Origin: Salipiger marinus
GTDB lineage: Bacteria; Pseudomonadota; Alphaproteobacteria; Rhodobacterales; Rhodobacteraceae
Assembly: GCF_900100085.1 (NCBI RefSeq)
Contig: NZ_FNEJ01000031.1
Span: 1-49,109, forward strand
DNA length: 49,109 bases
Direction of reading: 5' to 3'
Position numbers and translations under genes: made by a program. Within the stretch, counting starts at the first letter, position 1, and each line of letters opens with the position of its first letter. The notes below the pieces were generated by a model. The model was not told where the DNA came from and made no database searches. It saw nothing but the letters and a program-made list of their open reading frames with translations. This document shows positions 33,641-46,650 of the stretch, piece by piece.

Positions 33641-34309
33641 ATGAAAGCCGCCGTCATCGTCTTCCCCGGGTCCAACTGCGACCGCGACATGAAGACCGGC
33701 TTCGAGACCGCCGGGATCGAGGTGGAGATGGTCTGGCACAAGGACACGGCGCTGCCTGCGGGCATCGACATCGTGGGCCTGCCGGGCGGCTTCTCCTTTG
33801 GCGATTACCTGCGCTGCGGGGCGATCGCCGCCAATTCCCCGATCTGTCACGAGGTCAAGGCCCATGCCGCGCGCGGCGGCTACGTTCTGGGCGTGTGCAA
33901 CGGCTTCCAGATCCTGACCGAGACCGGGCTGCTGCCGGGGGCGCTGCTGCGCAATGCCGGGCTGAAATACATCTGCCGGACGGTGGATCTGCAGGTGGCG
34001 GAAAGCCAGTCGGTCTATACCCGCGGCTATGAGGCGGGGCAGGTGATTTCGGTGCCGATCGCGCATCATGACGGCAATTACACCGCCGATGCCGCCACGC
34101 TGGACGCGCTGGAGGGCGAGGGCCGCGTCGCCTTCCGCTATGTCGCCAACCCCAACGGGGCGGCGCGCGACATTGCGGGCATCCTGTCGGAGAACCGCCG
34201 GGTGCTGGGCATGATGCCGCATCCCGAGCGCGCCTGCGTGCCCGCGCAGGGCAATACCGACGGTGCGCGCCTTTTCGCCCATCTGGGCGAGGCGCTGGCC
34301 GAAGCCTGA
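33641..34309 (+). CDS. purQ: Phosphoribosylformylglycinamidine synthase, glutaminase subunit PurQ
   Basis: A 222-residue class I glutamine amidotransferase that feeds ammonia to PurL for FGAM synthesis. It starts [20 protein letters not shown]. It shows the oxyanion segment [17 protein letters not shown], nucleophile GVCNGFQIL (C86) and MMPHPER with the catalytic His and Glu. Length and sequence fit the separate PurQ of three-subunit enzymes, consistent with purS at 7982. It is 25 kb from purCS, so the three-part enzyme is encoded from scattered loci. The ribosome binding site is AGGAG. Confidence 0.98.
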   Translation: MKAAVIVFPGSNCDRDMKTGFETAGIEVEMVWHKDTALPAGIDIVGLPGGFSFGDYLRCGAIAANSPICHEVKAHAARGGYVLGVCNGFQILTETGLLPGALLRNAGLKYICRTVDLQVAESQSVYTRGYEAGQVISVPIAHHDGNYTADAATLDALEGEGRVAFRYVANPNGAARDIAGILSENRRVLGMMPHPERACVPAQGNTDGARLFAHLGEALAEA

Positions 34310-34355
34310 GCCGCGCGGCTTGAGACCCGGCGGCGCGGCGCGTAGATTGGCCGCC

Positions 34356-36119
34356 ATGTCGCATTCCAGCCCAGACCGGACGGACCAGCACCGCTCGAAC
34401 CCGCTCAGCTGGCGGGTGCGGGTGGCGCTGTTGGTGCTGCTGGTTCTGGCGGTGATCACCGTCTGGACCACCAATGTCCTGCTCACCGACCGCTCCACCA
34501 CCGCGACGCGCAACCGGGCGGAGCTGCGGCTGGCGCTTTATTCCGGCAACATCCTGTCGGAGCTGCGCCGCAACGCCATCGTGCCACAGCTGCTGTCGCG
34601 GGATCCCGCGCTGATCGGGGCGCTGAATTCCGGCGATTTCAGCCAGTCCACCCAGCGGCTGATCGGCTATGTCGACGAGATCGGCGCTGCCTCGCTGATG
34701 CTGCTGGACAAGGACGGGCGCACGGTGGCCGCCACCGACCGCAACCGGCTTGGCCAGAACCACCGCAACGAGCCCTCCTATGTGGATGCGCTGCGGTCCA
34801 ACACCACCGTCTTCACCATCAAGGCGCGCGAGGCGGGGGGCTATGCCTTCAGCTATTCGCGGCGGCTGGAAAGCCAGAATGACGTGATCGGCGTCATCGT
34901 GGTGGAGGTGGATCTGGCCAAGTTCGAACGGGCCTGGGCCGGGATCACCGATGCGGTGGCGGTGATGAATTCCGAAGGCACCATCATTCTGGCGACCGAA
35001 CCGCGCTGGCGCGGGCTGACCATGACCGAGGCGCTGAGCCGCCAGCCCCCCGAAAGCGCCATCGAACGCGCCATCAAGGCCACCGCCGACTGGACCGCGC
35101 TGCCTGCTGACGCCTACCTCAAGGGCGAGGCGGTGATGCGCATCGACGGGCGCATCCCGTTCCGTGGCTGGACCATGGCGACCTTCACCACCTATGCCTC
35201 GGTCCGCGAGCGGGTGAACGCGGTGCTGGCGCTGGAGATCATGGGCTTTGCGCTGCTGGCGGCGCTGGCCTTTTACGCGCTGTCGCGCAAGACCGCGCTG
35301 CGCATGGCGCTGTTCCAGCGCGAAAGCGCCGAGCTGCGGCGGCTCAACGCCCGGCTGCAGCGCGAGATCGCGGAGCGCGAGAAGGTGCAGAAGGATCTCT
35401 CCGCCGCCGAGCAGACGCTGGAGCAAAGCTCCAAGCTGGCCGCCCTTGGCGAGATGTCGGCGGCGGTCAGCCACGAGCTGAACCAGCCGCTGGCCGCGAT
35501 GAAGACCTATCTCGCGGGGGCCCGGCTGCTGCTGCGCCGCAACCGCCCCGAAGAGGCGATGACCGCCTTTGCCCGCATCGATGACCTGATCGACCGCATG
35601 GGCGCCATCACCCGGCAGCTGAAAAGCTACGCCCGCAAGGGGCAGGCGCAGTTCAGCCCGGTGGACATGGGCGAGGCGCTGGCTTCCTCGCTGTCAATGA
35701 TGGAGCCGCAGCTGAAGGCGCGGCGGGTGCGCATCTCCAAGATCCTGCCTGATCGCCCGGTGCGGGTGATGGGCGACCGCATGCGCATCGAACAGGTTCT
35801 GGTGAACCTGCTGCGCAATGCCATCGACGCCACCAAATCCGTGGCCCAGCCCGAGATCGAGATCCTGCTGGCCAGCGGCGAGACCGCGACGCTGAGCGTG
35901 CGCGACAACGGCCATGGCATCGAGGATCTGGAATCGCTGTTCGAGCCCTTCTACACCACCAAGCAGCCCGGAGAGGGCACCGGGCTGGGGCTCGCCATCT
36001 CTTCGGGGATCGTGACCGAGCTTGGCGGACGCCTGACCGCGCGGAACGGATCCGACGGGGGGGCTGTTTTCGAGATGCAGCTGCCTATCTTGAACGAAAC
36101 AAGCGAAGCTGCGGAATGA
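34356..36119 (+). CDS. dctB: DctB-like sensor histidine kinase
   Basis: A 587-residue membrane kinase. The first transmembrane helix is at about 20-42 and the second at about 288-310, enclosing a large periplasmic double-Cache sensor (for example NRNRLGQNHRNEPSYVDAL-like and GYAFSYSRRLESQNDVIGVIVVEVD). After a coiled coil (about 320-365) comes SAAVSHELNQPLAAMKTY with H373. The ATPase domain shows N-box NLLRNAIDAT, G1 DNGHGI and G2 GTGLGLAIS. This is the DctB pattern, which senses C4-dicarboxylates and controls their uptake. dctD follows after 55 bp. The transporter (DctA or the TRAP system DctPQM) is not in the window, so the ligand is inferred from the family only. Confidence 0.88.
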   Translation: MSHSSPDRTDQHRSNPLSWRVRVALLVLLVLAVITVWTTNVLLTDRSTTATRNRAELRLALYSGNILSELRRNAIVPQLLSRDPALIGALNSGDFSQSTQRLIGYVDEIGAASLMLLDKDGRTVAATDRNRLGQNHRNEPSYVDALRSNTTVFTIKAREAGGYAFSYSRRLESQNDVIGVIVVEVDLAKFERAWAGITDAVAVMNSEGTIILATEPRWRGLTMTEALSRQPPESAIERAIKATADWTALPADAYLKGEAVMRIDGRIPFRGWTMATFTTYASVRERVNAVLALEIMGFALLAALAFYALSRKTALRMALFQRESAELRRLNARLQREIAEREKVQKDLSAAEQTLEQSSKLAALGEMSAAVSHELNQPLAAMKTYLAGARLLLRRNRPEEAMTAFARIDDLIDRMGAITRQLKSYARKGQAQFSPVDMGEALASSLSMMEPQLKARRVRISKILPDRPVRVMGDRMRIEQVLVNLLRNAIDATKSVAQPEIEILLASGETATLSVRDNGHGIEDLESLFEPFYTTKQPGEGTGLGLAISSGIVTELGGRLTARNGSDGGAVFEMQLPILNETSEAAE

Positions 36120-36174
36120 CCCGCCGGCCCAGCCGGATGACGACGTGACGACCTGAGAAAGGCGACCCAGAACA

Positions 36175-37509
36175 ATGACAAAAGCCATGAAGATCGCCAT
36201 CGTGGACGACGAGAAGGACATGCGCCAGTCGATCAGCCAGTGGCTGGCGCTGTCGGGCTACGACACAGAGACCTTTTCCAGCGCCGAGGAGGCGCTTGGC
36301 GCGCTTGGGCCGGATTACCCCGGAATCGTGATTTCCGACATCCGCATGCCCGGCATGGACGGGATCCAGTTCCTGAAAAAGCTCATGGGCAGCGACAGCG
36401 CCCTGCCGGTCATCATGATCACCGGCCATGGCGACGTGCCGATGGCGGTGGAGGCGATGCGGATCGGCGCCTTTGATTTCCTTGAAAAGCCGTTCAATCC
36501 CGACCGCATGTCGGAACTGGCCAAGAAGGCCACCAATGCCCGCCGCCTGACGCTGGACAACCGAGCGCTGCGGCGCGAGCTGTCCGATGGCGGCCAGCTG
36601 ATGCGCAAGCTGATCGGCCAGAGCCCCGCGATGGAGCGGCTGCGCGAGGACGTGCTGGATCTGGGTCAGGCCGATGGCCATGTGCTGATCGATGGCGAGA
36701 CCGGCACCGGCAAGACGCTGATCGCCCATGCGCTGCATGCGGTGGGATCGCGCGCGGGCAAGAAATTCGTGCTGATTTCCTGTGCCGCGATGGATCAGGA
36801 CGCGCTGCTGCAGCGGCTGTTCGGGCCGATGCAGCCCGATGACAGCCGTCTGCCCGCCATCGAGGAGGCCCGTGGCGGCACGCTGGTGCTGGAAGACATC
36901 GAATCGCTGTCGGATGCGGCGCAGGCGCGGCTGCTGTCGGTGATCAACGATCAGGGCACGCCGCCCGAAACCCGGATCATCGCCATCTGCAACCTGCAGG
37001 ACGAGGGCCGCACCTGCGAAACCGCGCTGCGCCCTGATCTGTATTACCGGCTGGCGGCGCTGAAGATCACCGTGCCGCCGCTGCGCCAGCGCGGCGAGGA
37101 CATCCTGACGCTGTTCACCCGGTTCTCTGACCAGTTTTCCGATGAATATGGCTGCGACGCCCCGCAGGTCAGCGCACAGGAGGCGGCACAGCTGCTGCAG
37201 GCGCCATGGCCGGGCAATGTGCGTCAGCTCATCAATCTGGCCGAACGCGCCGTGCTGCAGTCGCGCCGGGGCACCGGCACCATCGCCTCGCTGCTGATGA
37301 ACGACCACGAGGACATGCAGCCGGTGATGACCACCGAAGGCAAGCCGCTCAAGGAATATGTCGAGGCGTTCGAGAGGATGCTGATCGACAACACCATGCG
37401 GCGGCACAAGGGCTCGATTTCGGCGGTGATGGACGAGCTGTGTCTGCCGCGCCGCACGCTCAACGAGAAGATGGCCAAGTATAACCTGCAACGCGCCGAT
37501 TATCTCTAG
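36175..37509 (+). CDS. dctD: DctD-like response regulator lacking the sigma-54 GAFTGA loop
   Basis: A 444-residue regulator in an operon with dctB. The receiver domain has IVDDEKDMR and ISDIRMPGMDG (D55). The AAA+ domain has Walker A GETGTGKT (about 174-181), GGTLVLEDIESL for Walker B, and ALRPDLYYRLAALKITVPPLRQR with the arginine-finger region. A Fis-type HTH ends the protein (SISAVMDELCLPRRTLNEKM). The GAFTGA loop, which contacts sigma-54, should stand between SCAAM and GGTL; here the segment reads RLFGPMQPDDSRLPAIEEARGG instead. Without that loop the protein probably cannot activate sigma-54 promoters. Rhodobacter capsulatus NtrC, also without GAFTGA, works with sigma-70, so a similar mode is likely. 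Confidence 0.9.
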   Translation: MTKAMKIAIVDDEKDMRQSISQWLALSGYDTETFSSAEEALGALGPDYPGIVISDIRMPGMDGIQFLKKLMGSDSALPVIMITGHGDVPMAVEAMRIGAFDFLEKPFNPDRMSELAKKATNARRLTLDNRALRRELSDGGQLMRKLIGQSPAMERLREDVLDLGQADGHVLIDGETGTGKTLIAHALHAVGSRAGKKFVLISCAAMDQDALLQRLFGPMQPDDSRLPAIEEARGGTLVLEDIESLSDAAQARLLSVINDQGTPPETRIIAICNLQDEGRTCETALRPDLYYRLAALKITVPPLRQRGEDILTLFTRFSDQFSDEYGCDAPQVSAQEAAQLLQAPWPGNVRQLINLAERAVLQSRRGTGTIASLLMNDHEDMQPVMTTEGKPLKEYVEAFERMLIDNTMRRHKGSISAVMDELCLPRRTLNEKMAKYNLQRADYL

Positions 37510-37639
37510 CGGCGCAGGGGGGCCGTTTACCCTTTCTTAAGGCCTCGTCCCGCAGGCTTGCCCCGCGACTGGGGTCGGGGGGGAAGGCGGGGATTTGGGC
37601 GGTTCAGGGGCATCGGGGCATCAGGCCGACGCGGCAGGC

Positions 37640-39433
37640 ATGGCCTTCGCCGCGGCGGAGCTGGAGCGGTTGGCGGCGATGATTCAGGCGGCGGCGGAGC
37701 CTTTGTGCGGCGCGTGGTTCTGCGCGTTGCGCCTTGCGCCACAGCCGGACCGGCTCTGCGCGCCGGTCACCTCCCGTCTGCCCGACTGCGGCACGGGGCG
37801 CGCGCTGGACCAGATGCTGGATCAGGTCTGCGCACAGCCCTGCGATGCCGACAGTTCCGGCCTTGTGGTGCGCGAGGATCTGTCGGGCCATCCCCGCGTG
37901 CTGGTGGCGCTGCCGCTCTGCAGCGCGCGGGGCCGCGTGCTGGGGGCCATGGCGCTGGTGTTCGAGGCGGCCCGCTGGGGCGGGCGGGGCAGCGTGATGT
38001 GTCAGGAGGTGGCGCGGATCGCGGCGGCGCTGCTGGACGCCACCGCAGTGCGGCTGCGGCTGGAACGGGAGCTGCGGGACATGTCGCTGCGCGTCGCCCG
38101 GCTGCAGCGGCTGTCACAGATCGACCCGCTGACCGAGCTGGAAAACAGCGCCTCTTTCGAGCGCAAGGTGCGGGACCGTCTGGGGGAGACAGCGCAGCCT
38201 GCGGTGCTGATCCTGCTCGACATCGACCATTTCAAGCAGATCAACGATCTTTACGGTCATCAGTTCGGCGACCGCTACCTGCGGATGATTTCCGGCGCGC
38301 TGGCGGGCTGTGCGCCCGAAGGTGCCGTGGTGGGACGGATCGGCGGGGATGAATTCGGGGTCTTTGCCGATCTGGATCCCGGCGCGCTTGGCTGGTCCGA
38401 GGCGCTGATGCTGCGGCTGCGCGATGCGGTGCAGCGTGCGGCAAGCCTGACCGGCAAGCCCGATCTGGGGCGCGTCAGCATGGGGGCCAGCCTGTTTCCG
38501 GCGCAGGCCACCGACTATGTGACGCTGTTCAAGCTGGCGGATGCCGCTCTTTATGCGGCCAAGGATGCGGGGCGGGGCACGCATGCGATCTTTGACGCGC
38601 TGGCGCCGCAGCCTTTCGTGCCCCGGGATCTGTCGCGCCGCTTTGCCCGCGCCATGGCCGGGGACGAGGTGCTGCCGCATTTTCAGCCCATCGTCGACCT
38701 GCAGACCGGGCGCTGCACCGGCTACGAGGTGCTGGCGCGCTGGAAACAGCCGGGCCGCGATCCGCTGGCCGCCGGATCCTTCGCCGCCGTGTTCGAGGAT
38801 CAGGATCTGGCCGCGACCCTGACCCGCAGCATGCTGCTGCAGTCGCTGGAAGCGGTGCGCGGCACGCCGGGATTCTGCGCCAAGGACCAGCGGCTGAGCC
38901 TCGGGCTCAACGTCACCTCCTTTGACCTGCTGAACCCCGGGTTCCTGTCCGATCTCGACACGGCGCTGGCCGCCGCCGCCATGGGCTGGGAGGCGCTGAC
39001 CATCGAGGTGACCGAACGCATCATGCTGGGCGAACCCGAAGGACAGGTGTTCCGCGCGCTGGCCGATCTGCGCCGCAGGGGCGCGCGCATCGCGCTGGAT
39101 GATTTTGGCATGGGCTATGGCGGGCTGCGCCATCTGGCGGGATGGCCGGTCGACGTGCTGAAGATCGACCGGCATTTTGTGCGCGATCTGGGTCGCACCC
39201 CGCGCGACGGCGCGGTGATCGAGGCGGTGCTGGGGCTGGCGCGGCGCATCGGCTGCCGTGTCGTGGCCGAAGGCATCGAAACCCCGTCACAGCTGGCCTG
39301 TCTGCGCCTGATGGGCTGTGATGCCGGGCAGGGCCATGTCTTTGCCGCAGCGCTTGACGCCGCAGCCTTGGCCACGGCGCCGCTGAGTTACGATCTGGAC
39401 CGGCTGTCGGACCTGATGACGGCGGCTCAGTAG
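37640..39433 (+). CDS. GGDEF-EAL protein (diguanylate cyclase/phosphodiesterase)
   Basis: A 597-residue cytoplasmic c-di-GMP enzyme. Residues 1-145 resemble a GAF sensor, followed by a short coiled coil. The GGDEF domain (about 160-315) starts [16 protein letters not shown] and contains [20 protein letters not shown] and the active-site loop RIGGDEF; the RxxD inhibitory site is missing (APEG in its place). The EAL domain (about 335-590) has YEVLARW in place of [48 protein letters not shown] and GQGH, so all catalytic acids, Lys and Gln are kept. Both activities are possible. The start is uncertain: the ATG at 37640 lacks a strong ribosome binding site and a TTG at 37595 is in frame. Its end overlaps mnmA by 7 bp, convergently. 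Confidence 0.88.
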   Translation: MAFAAAELERLAAMIQAAAEPLCGAWFCALRLAPQPDRLCAPVTSRLPDCGTGRALDQMLDQVCAQPCDADSSGLVVREDLSGHPRVLVALPLCSARGRVLGAMALVFEAARWGGRGSVMCQEVARIAAALLDATAVRLRLERELRDMSLRVARLQRLSQIDPLTELENSASFERKVRDRLGETAQPAVLILLDIDHFKQINDLYGHQFGDRYLRMISGALAGCAPEGAVVGRIGGDEFGVFADLDPGALGWSEALMLRLRDAVQRAASLTGKPDLGRVSMGASLFPAQATDYVTLFKLADAALYAAKDAGRGTHAIFDALAPQPFVPRDLSRRFARAMAGDEVLPHFQPIVDLQTGRCTGYEVLARWKQPGRDPLAAGSFAAVFEDQDLAATLTRSMLLQSLEAVRGTPGFCAKDQRLSLGLNVTSFDLLNPGFLSDLDTALAAAAMGWEALTIEVTERIMLGEPEGQVFRALADLRRRGARIALDDFGMGYGGLRHLAGWPVDVLKIDRHFVRDLGRTPRDGAVIEAVLGLARRIGCRVVAEGIETPSQLACLRLMGCDAGQGHVFAAALDAAALATAPLSYDLDRLSDLMTAAQ

Positions 39434-40569
39434 CCGCGCCAGATCCAGCCGCCGCCAAGGATGCGGGTGCCGCCGGTTTCATAAAACACGCAGGCCTGAC
39501 CGGGGCTGACGCCTTCTTCCGGGGTCAGCAGTTCGACCTCGGCGGTGCCGTCGGGCCGCGCGCGCAGGATCGCCTCCCGCGGGGGGCGGGTGGAGCGCAC
39601 CTTGACGGAGACATGCCATTCGGTGCGCGAGGCGAGCGGCACGTCGCCCAGCCAGTTGATCTCGCGCACGGGGACGGTGCGGGTCGACAGCATCTCCTTG
39701 GGGCCCACCACGACGCGGCGGCTGTCCACGTCCAGCTTGACCACGTAAAGCGGCTCGTCCAGCCCGCCGATGCCCAGCCCGCGGCGCTGGCCGATGGTGT
39801 AGTGGATCACGCCCTTGTGATGGCCCAGCACCCGCCCGTCGGCATGCACGATCTCGCCCGGGGCCACCGAGCCGGGCCGCAGCTTCTCGATCACCCCGGC
39901 ATAATTGCCGTCGGGGACAAAGCAGATGTCCTGACTGTCGGGCTTGTCCGCCACCGTCAGCCCGTATTTTGCCGCCAATGCGCGGGTTTCAGCCTTGCTC
40001 TGCAGATGGCCCAGCGGGAATCGCAGGAATTCCAGCTGGTCGGGCGTGGTGGAAAACAGGAAATAGCTCTGGTCGCGATTGGCATCGGCGGCGCTGTGCA
40101 GCTCCGGCCCGTGCTCGCCCAGCTTGCGCTGGATGTAATGGCCGGTGGCCATGCAGTCGGCGTCCAGATCCTTGGCCGTCTCCAGCAGATCCTTGAATTT
40201 CACCCGCTCGTTGCAGCGGATGCAGGGCACGGGCGTGGCGCCGCCCAGATAGCTTTCGGCAAATTCCTCGATCACTGCATCCTTGAAGATGTTTTCGTAA
40301 TCAAGCACATAGTGCGGAAAGCCCATCTGTTCGGCCACGCGCCGCGCATCGTGAATGTCGACCCCCGCGCAGCAGGCGCCCTTCTTGGCCAAGGCGGCGC
40401 CATGGTCGTAAAGCTGCAGCGTGACACCCACCACGTCATAGCCTTCTTCCGCCAGCATCGCAGCCACGACGGAACTGTCGACGCCGCCGGACATGGCCAC
40501 GACCACCCGCGTTTCTGCGGGCGGCTTCGGCAGGCCGAGCGAGTTGAGCTTTTGCGTATCGAGGGGCAT
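39427..40569 (-). CDS. mnmA: tRNA-specific 2-thiouridylase MnmA
   Basis: A 380-residue enzyme that thiolates U34 of Lys, Glu and Gln tRNAs. The PP-loop [17 protein letters not shown] binds ATP. The catalytic Cys pair lies in [13 protein letters not shown] and [26 protein letters not shown] and GQACVFYE follow as in the family, with a C-terminal beta-barrel for tRNA binding. The ATG at 40569 is chosen because GAAAGG lies 8-9 bp upstream; an in-frame GTG at 40578 would overlap that site. The gene is single, convergent with the GGDEF-EAL gene and divergent from sciP. Confidence 0.97.
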   Translation of the reverse strand: MPLDTQKLNSLGLPKPPAETRVVVAMSGGVDSSVVAAMLAEEGYDVVGVTLQLYDHGAALAKKGACCAGVDIHDARRVAEQMGFPHYVLDYENIFKDAVIEEFAESYLGGATPVPCIRCNERVKFKDLLETAKDLDADCMATGHYIQRKLGEHGPELHSAADANRDQSYFLFSTTPDQLEFLRFPLGHLQSKAETRALAAKYGLTVADKPDSQDICFVPDGNYAGVIEKLRPGSVAPGEIVHADGRVLGHHKGVIHYTIGQRRGLGIGGLDEPLYVVKLDVDSRRVVVGPKEMLSTRTVPVREINWLGDVPLASRTEWHVSVKVRSTRPPREAILRARPDGTAEVELLTPEEGVSPGQACVFYETGGTRILGGGWIWRGY

Positions 40570-40706
40570 GGCAGTCACCTTTCGGGAATCCCGCAGGAAT
40601 ATAGGAAAATGCGTCCTACTCTCAAGAGTGGGTTTTAGACAGCGTTAAAGGCCGGGCGGTCAAATGACGTTCTGCGGGGCATCCCTGCATGAACAGGATG
40701 ACGGCC

Positions 40707-40991
40707 ATGTATCTGAAAAAAGTCGACGGTCCACGCGCGGTGACGCTGCCTGACGGCAGCATCATGACCCGTGCCGATCTGCCCCCGCCGGAGACGCGGC
40801 GCTGGGTCGCCTCGCGCAAGGCCGCCGTGGTGCGCGCGGTGCGCTACGGGCTGCTGTCAGAGGTGCAGGCGCAGGACCGCTACGGTCTGAGCGAGGAGGA
40901 ACTGCAGGAATGGATGCGCGCCGTGACCGCCCATGGCGAGGAGGCGCTGAAGGCCACTCTGGTGCAGAGATTCCGCAGCGTTTCCGAGTAA
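40707..40991 (+). CDS. sciP: CtrA inhibitor SciP (DUF1153)
   Basis: A 94-residue protein, MYLKKVDGPRAVTLPDGS and on, with TRADLPPPETRRWVASRKAAVVRAV and a C-terminal HTH-like part (YGLSEEELQEWMRAV, then GEEALKATLVQRFR). It closely follows Caulobacter SciP, which binds CtrA and blocks recruitment of RNA polymerase at CtrA promoters. The next gene, 99 bp on, is ctrA itself. The start at 40707 is preferred: AGGA stands 8 bp upstream and family members begin MYLKK. ATGs at 40689 and 40698 would add up to six residues. Confidence 0.92.
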   Translation: MYLKKVDGPRAVTLPDGSIMTRADLPPPETRRWVASRKAAVVRAVRYGLLSEVQAQDRYGLSEEELQEWMRAVTAHGEEALKATLVQRFRSVSE

Positions 40992-41090
40992 ATCGGCGCA
41001 AATCGGAAGGAAATCATTCCCGTCTCCGGTAAAGAAGCATTAACCTATTTCCGACAGGGTCGGCGTAACAGTTCAAAAGCGGAGACAGTC

Positions 41091-41801
41091 ATGCGAATCC
41101 TCCTCGTTGAAGACGATCCGACCACGTCGAAAAGCATCGAATTGATGCTGACCCATGCCAACCTCAATGTCTATGCGACCGATCTGGGGGAAGAAGGCAT
41201 CGATCTGGCGAAGCTCTATGATTACGACCTGATCCTGCTCGACCTGAACCTGCCGGATATCCATGGGCACGAGGTGCTGCGGCAGCTGCGGCTGGCCCGC
41301 ATCAACACGCCCATTCTGATCCTGTCCGGCTCTGATGACACGGACAACAAGATCAAGGGCTTCGGCTTCGGCGCCGATGATTACATGACCAAGCCCTTTC
41401 ACCGCGACGAACTTGTGGCCCGAATCCACGCCATTATCCGCCGGTCCAAGGGGCATTCGCAGTCGGTGATCCGCACCGGCAAGGTGTCGGTCAATCTCGA
41501 CGCCAAGACGGTGGAGGTGGGCGGCAAGGCCGTGCATCTGACCGGCAAGGAATATCAGATGCTGGAGCTGCTGAGCCTGCGCAAGGGCACGACCCTGACC
41601 AAGGAGATGTTTCTCAACCATCTTTATGGCGGCATGGACGAACCCGAGCTGAAGATCATCGATGTGTTCATCTGCAAACTGCGCAAGAAGCTGTCAGAGG
41701 CGACGGGCGACGAGAATTACATCGAAACCGTCTGGGGCCGCGGCTATGTGTTGCGCGATCCCGACCCGCGTGCCGACCAGCAGTTTGCGGTAAACGGCTG
41801 A
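41091..41801 (+). CDS. ctrA: Cell-cycle/motility response regulator CtrA
   Basis: A 236-residue OmpR-family regulator. The receiver starts [20 protein letters not shown] with phosphoacceptor D51 in [18 protein letters not shown] and the switch Lys in [12 protein letters not shown]. The winged helix includes [31 protein letters not shown] and a recognition helix [14 protein letters not shown], the near-invariant CtrA sequence. CtrA binds TTAA-N7-TTAA sites. In Rhodobacterales it is usually not essential and controls motility, gene-transfer agents and quorum responses. Its upstream gap has one TTAA half-site (near 41042) but not a full box. It is directly downstream of sciP. Confidence 0.98.
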   Translation: MRILLVEDDPTTSKSIELMLTHANLNVYATDLGEEGIDLAKLYDYDLILLDLNLPDIHGHEVLRQLRLARINTPILILSGSDDTDNKIKGFGFGADDYMTKPFHRDELVARIHAIIRRSKGHSQSVIRTGKVSVNLDAKTVEVGGKAVHLTGKEYQMLELLSLRKGTTLTKEMFLNHLYGGMDEPELKIIDVFICKLRKKLSEATGDENYIETVWGRGYVLRDPDPRADQQFAVNG

Positions 41802-46213
<4,412 letters not shown>

Positions 46214-46351
46214 ATTTTTTCCTGTCTGACAGGCATTTGGCCGATTCTCCGCGACTGTTGTGTATTTGTTCGCGTATGTTCCTAAAAAGTGCTTTACAGA
46301 GGTTAAGAAATATGGGAACAAAGAAGCAACAGGTATAGAGAGGACGACGCC

Positions 46352-46471
46352 ATGTTCAAGACGATCAAATCCACACTCGCCCGTGACCACGCTCTGCTTG
46401 TGCAGGATCTGCTTGGTGTCGTTGCCCTGATTGTTCTTCTTTTGAGCGCGCTGCATCAACCGCTACTCTAG
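46352..46471 (+). CDS. Small membrane protein of 39 residues
   Basis: From the ATG at 46352 to the TAG at 46469-46471, preceded by AGAGGA at a good distance. The product has an amphipathic, charged start (MFKTIKSTLARDHALLVQDL) and a hydrophobic helix (LGVVALIVLLLSALHQPLL). This is the form of small single-pass or membrane-associated proteins. It stands alone after recG, in an AT-richer gap, and ends 130 bp before a strong terminator. I do not know its function. Confidence 0.65.
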   Translation: MFKTIKSTLARDHALLVQDLLGVVALIVLLLSALHQPLL

Positions 46472-46598
46472 ATCTGCCTGCGGTCTTGTTGCGATGCTGC
46501 CGCATCACCTGTCCGATGCGTGGCGCTGTCCCCGGTCCGGGCTGCCTGATCCCCGGACCTGCGCCGCAGCTCGCTGATCCCACAAGACTCGCACCTTG

Positions 46599-46633
46599 CC
46601 GCCGCCTCCTTCCGGAGTGCGGCGGTTTTTTTT
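46599..46633 (+). terminator. Strong rho-independent terminator
   Basis: CCGCCGC-CTCC (46599-46609), loop TTCC, GGAG-T-GCGGCGG (46614-46625) with one unpaired T, then eight T. It ends the small membrane gene and possibly the ligA-recG transcript, just before the 3' end of the convergent chemoreceptor gene at 46651. Confidence 0.92.
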
Positions 46634-46650
46634 GAGCGTAGCGCAGCGGT

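Noticed and set aside
41002-41090. Full CtrA box upstream of ctrA
   Set aside because: Only a single TTAA half-site is present; no second half at the required spacing.
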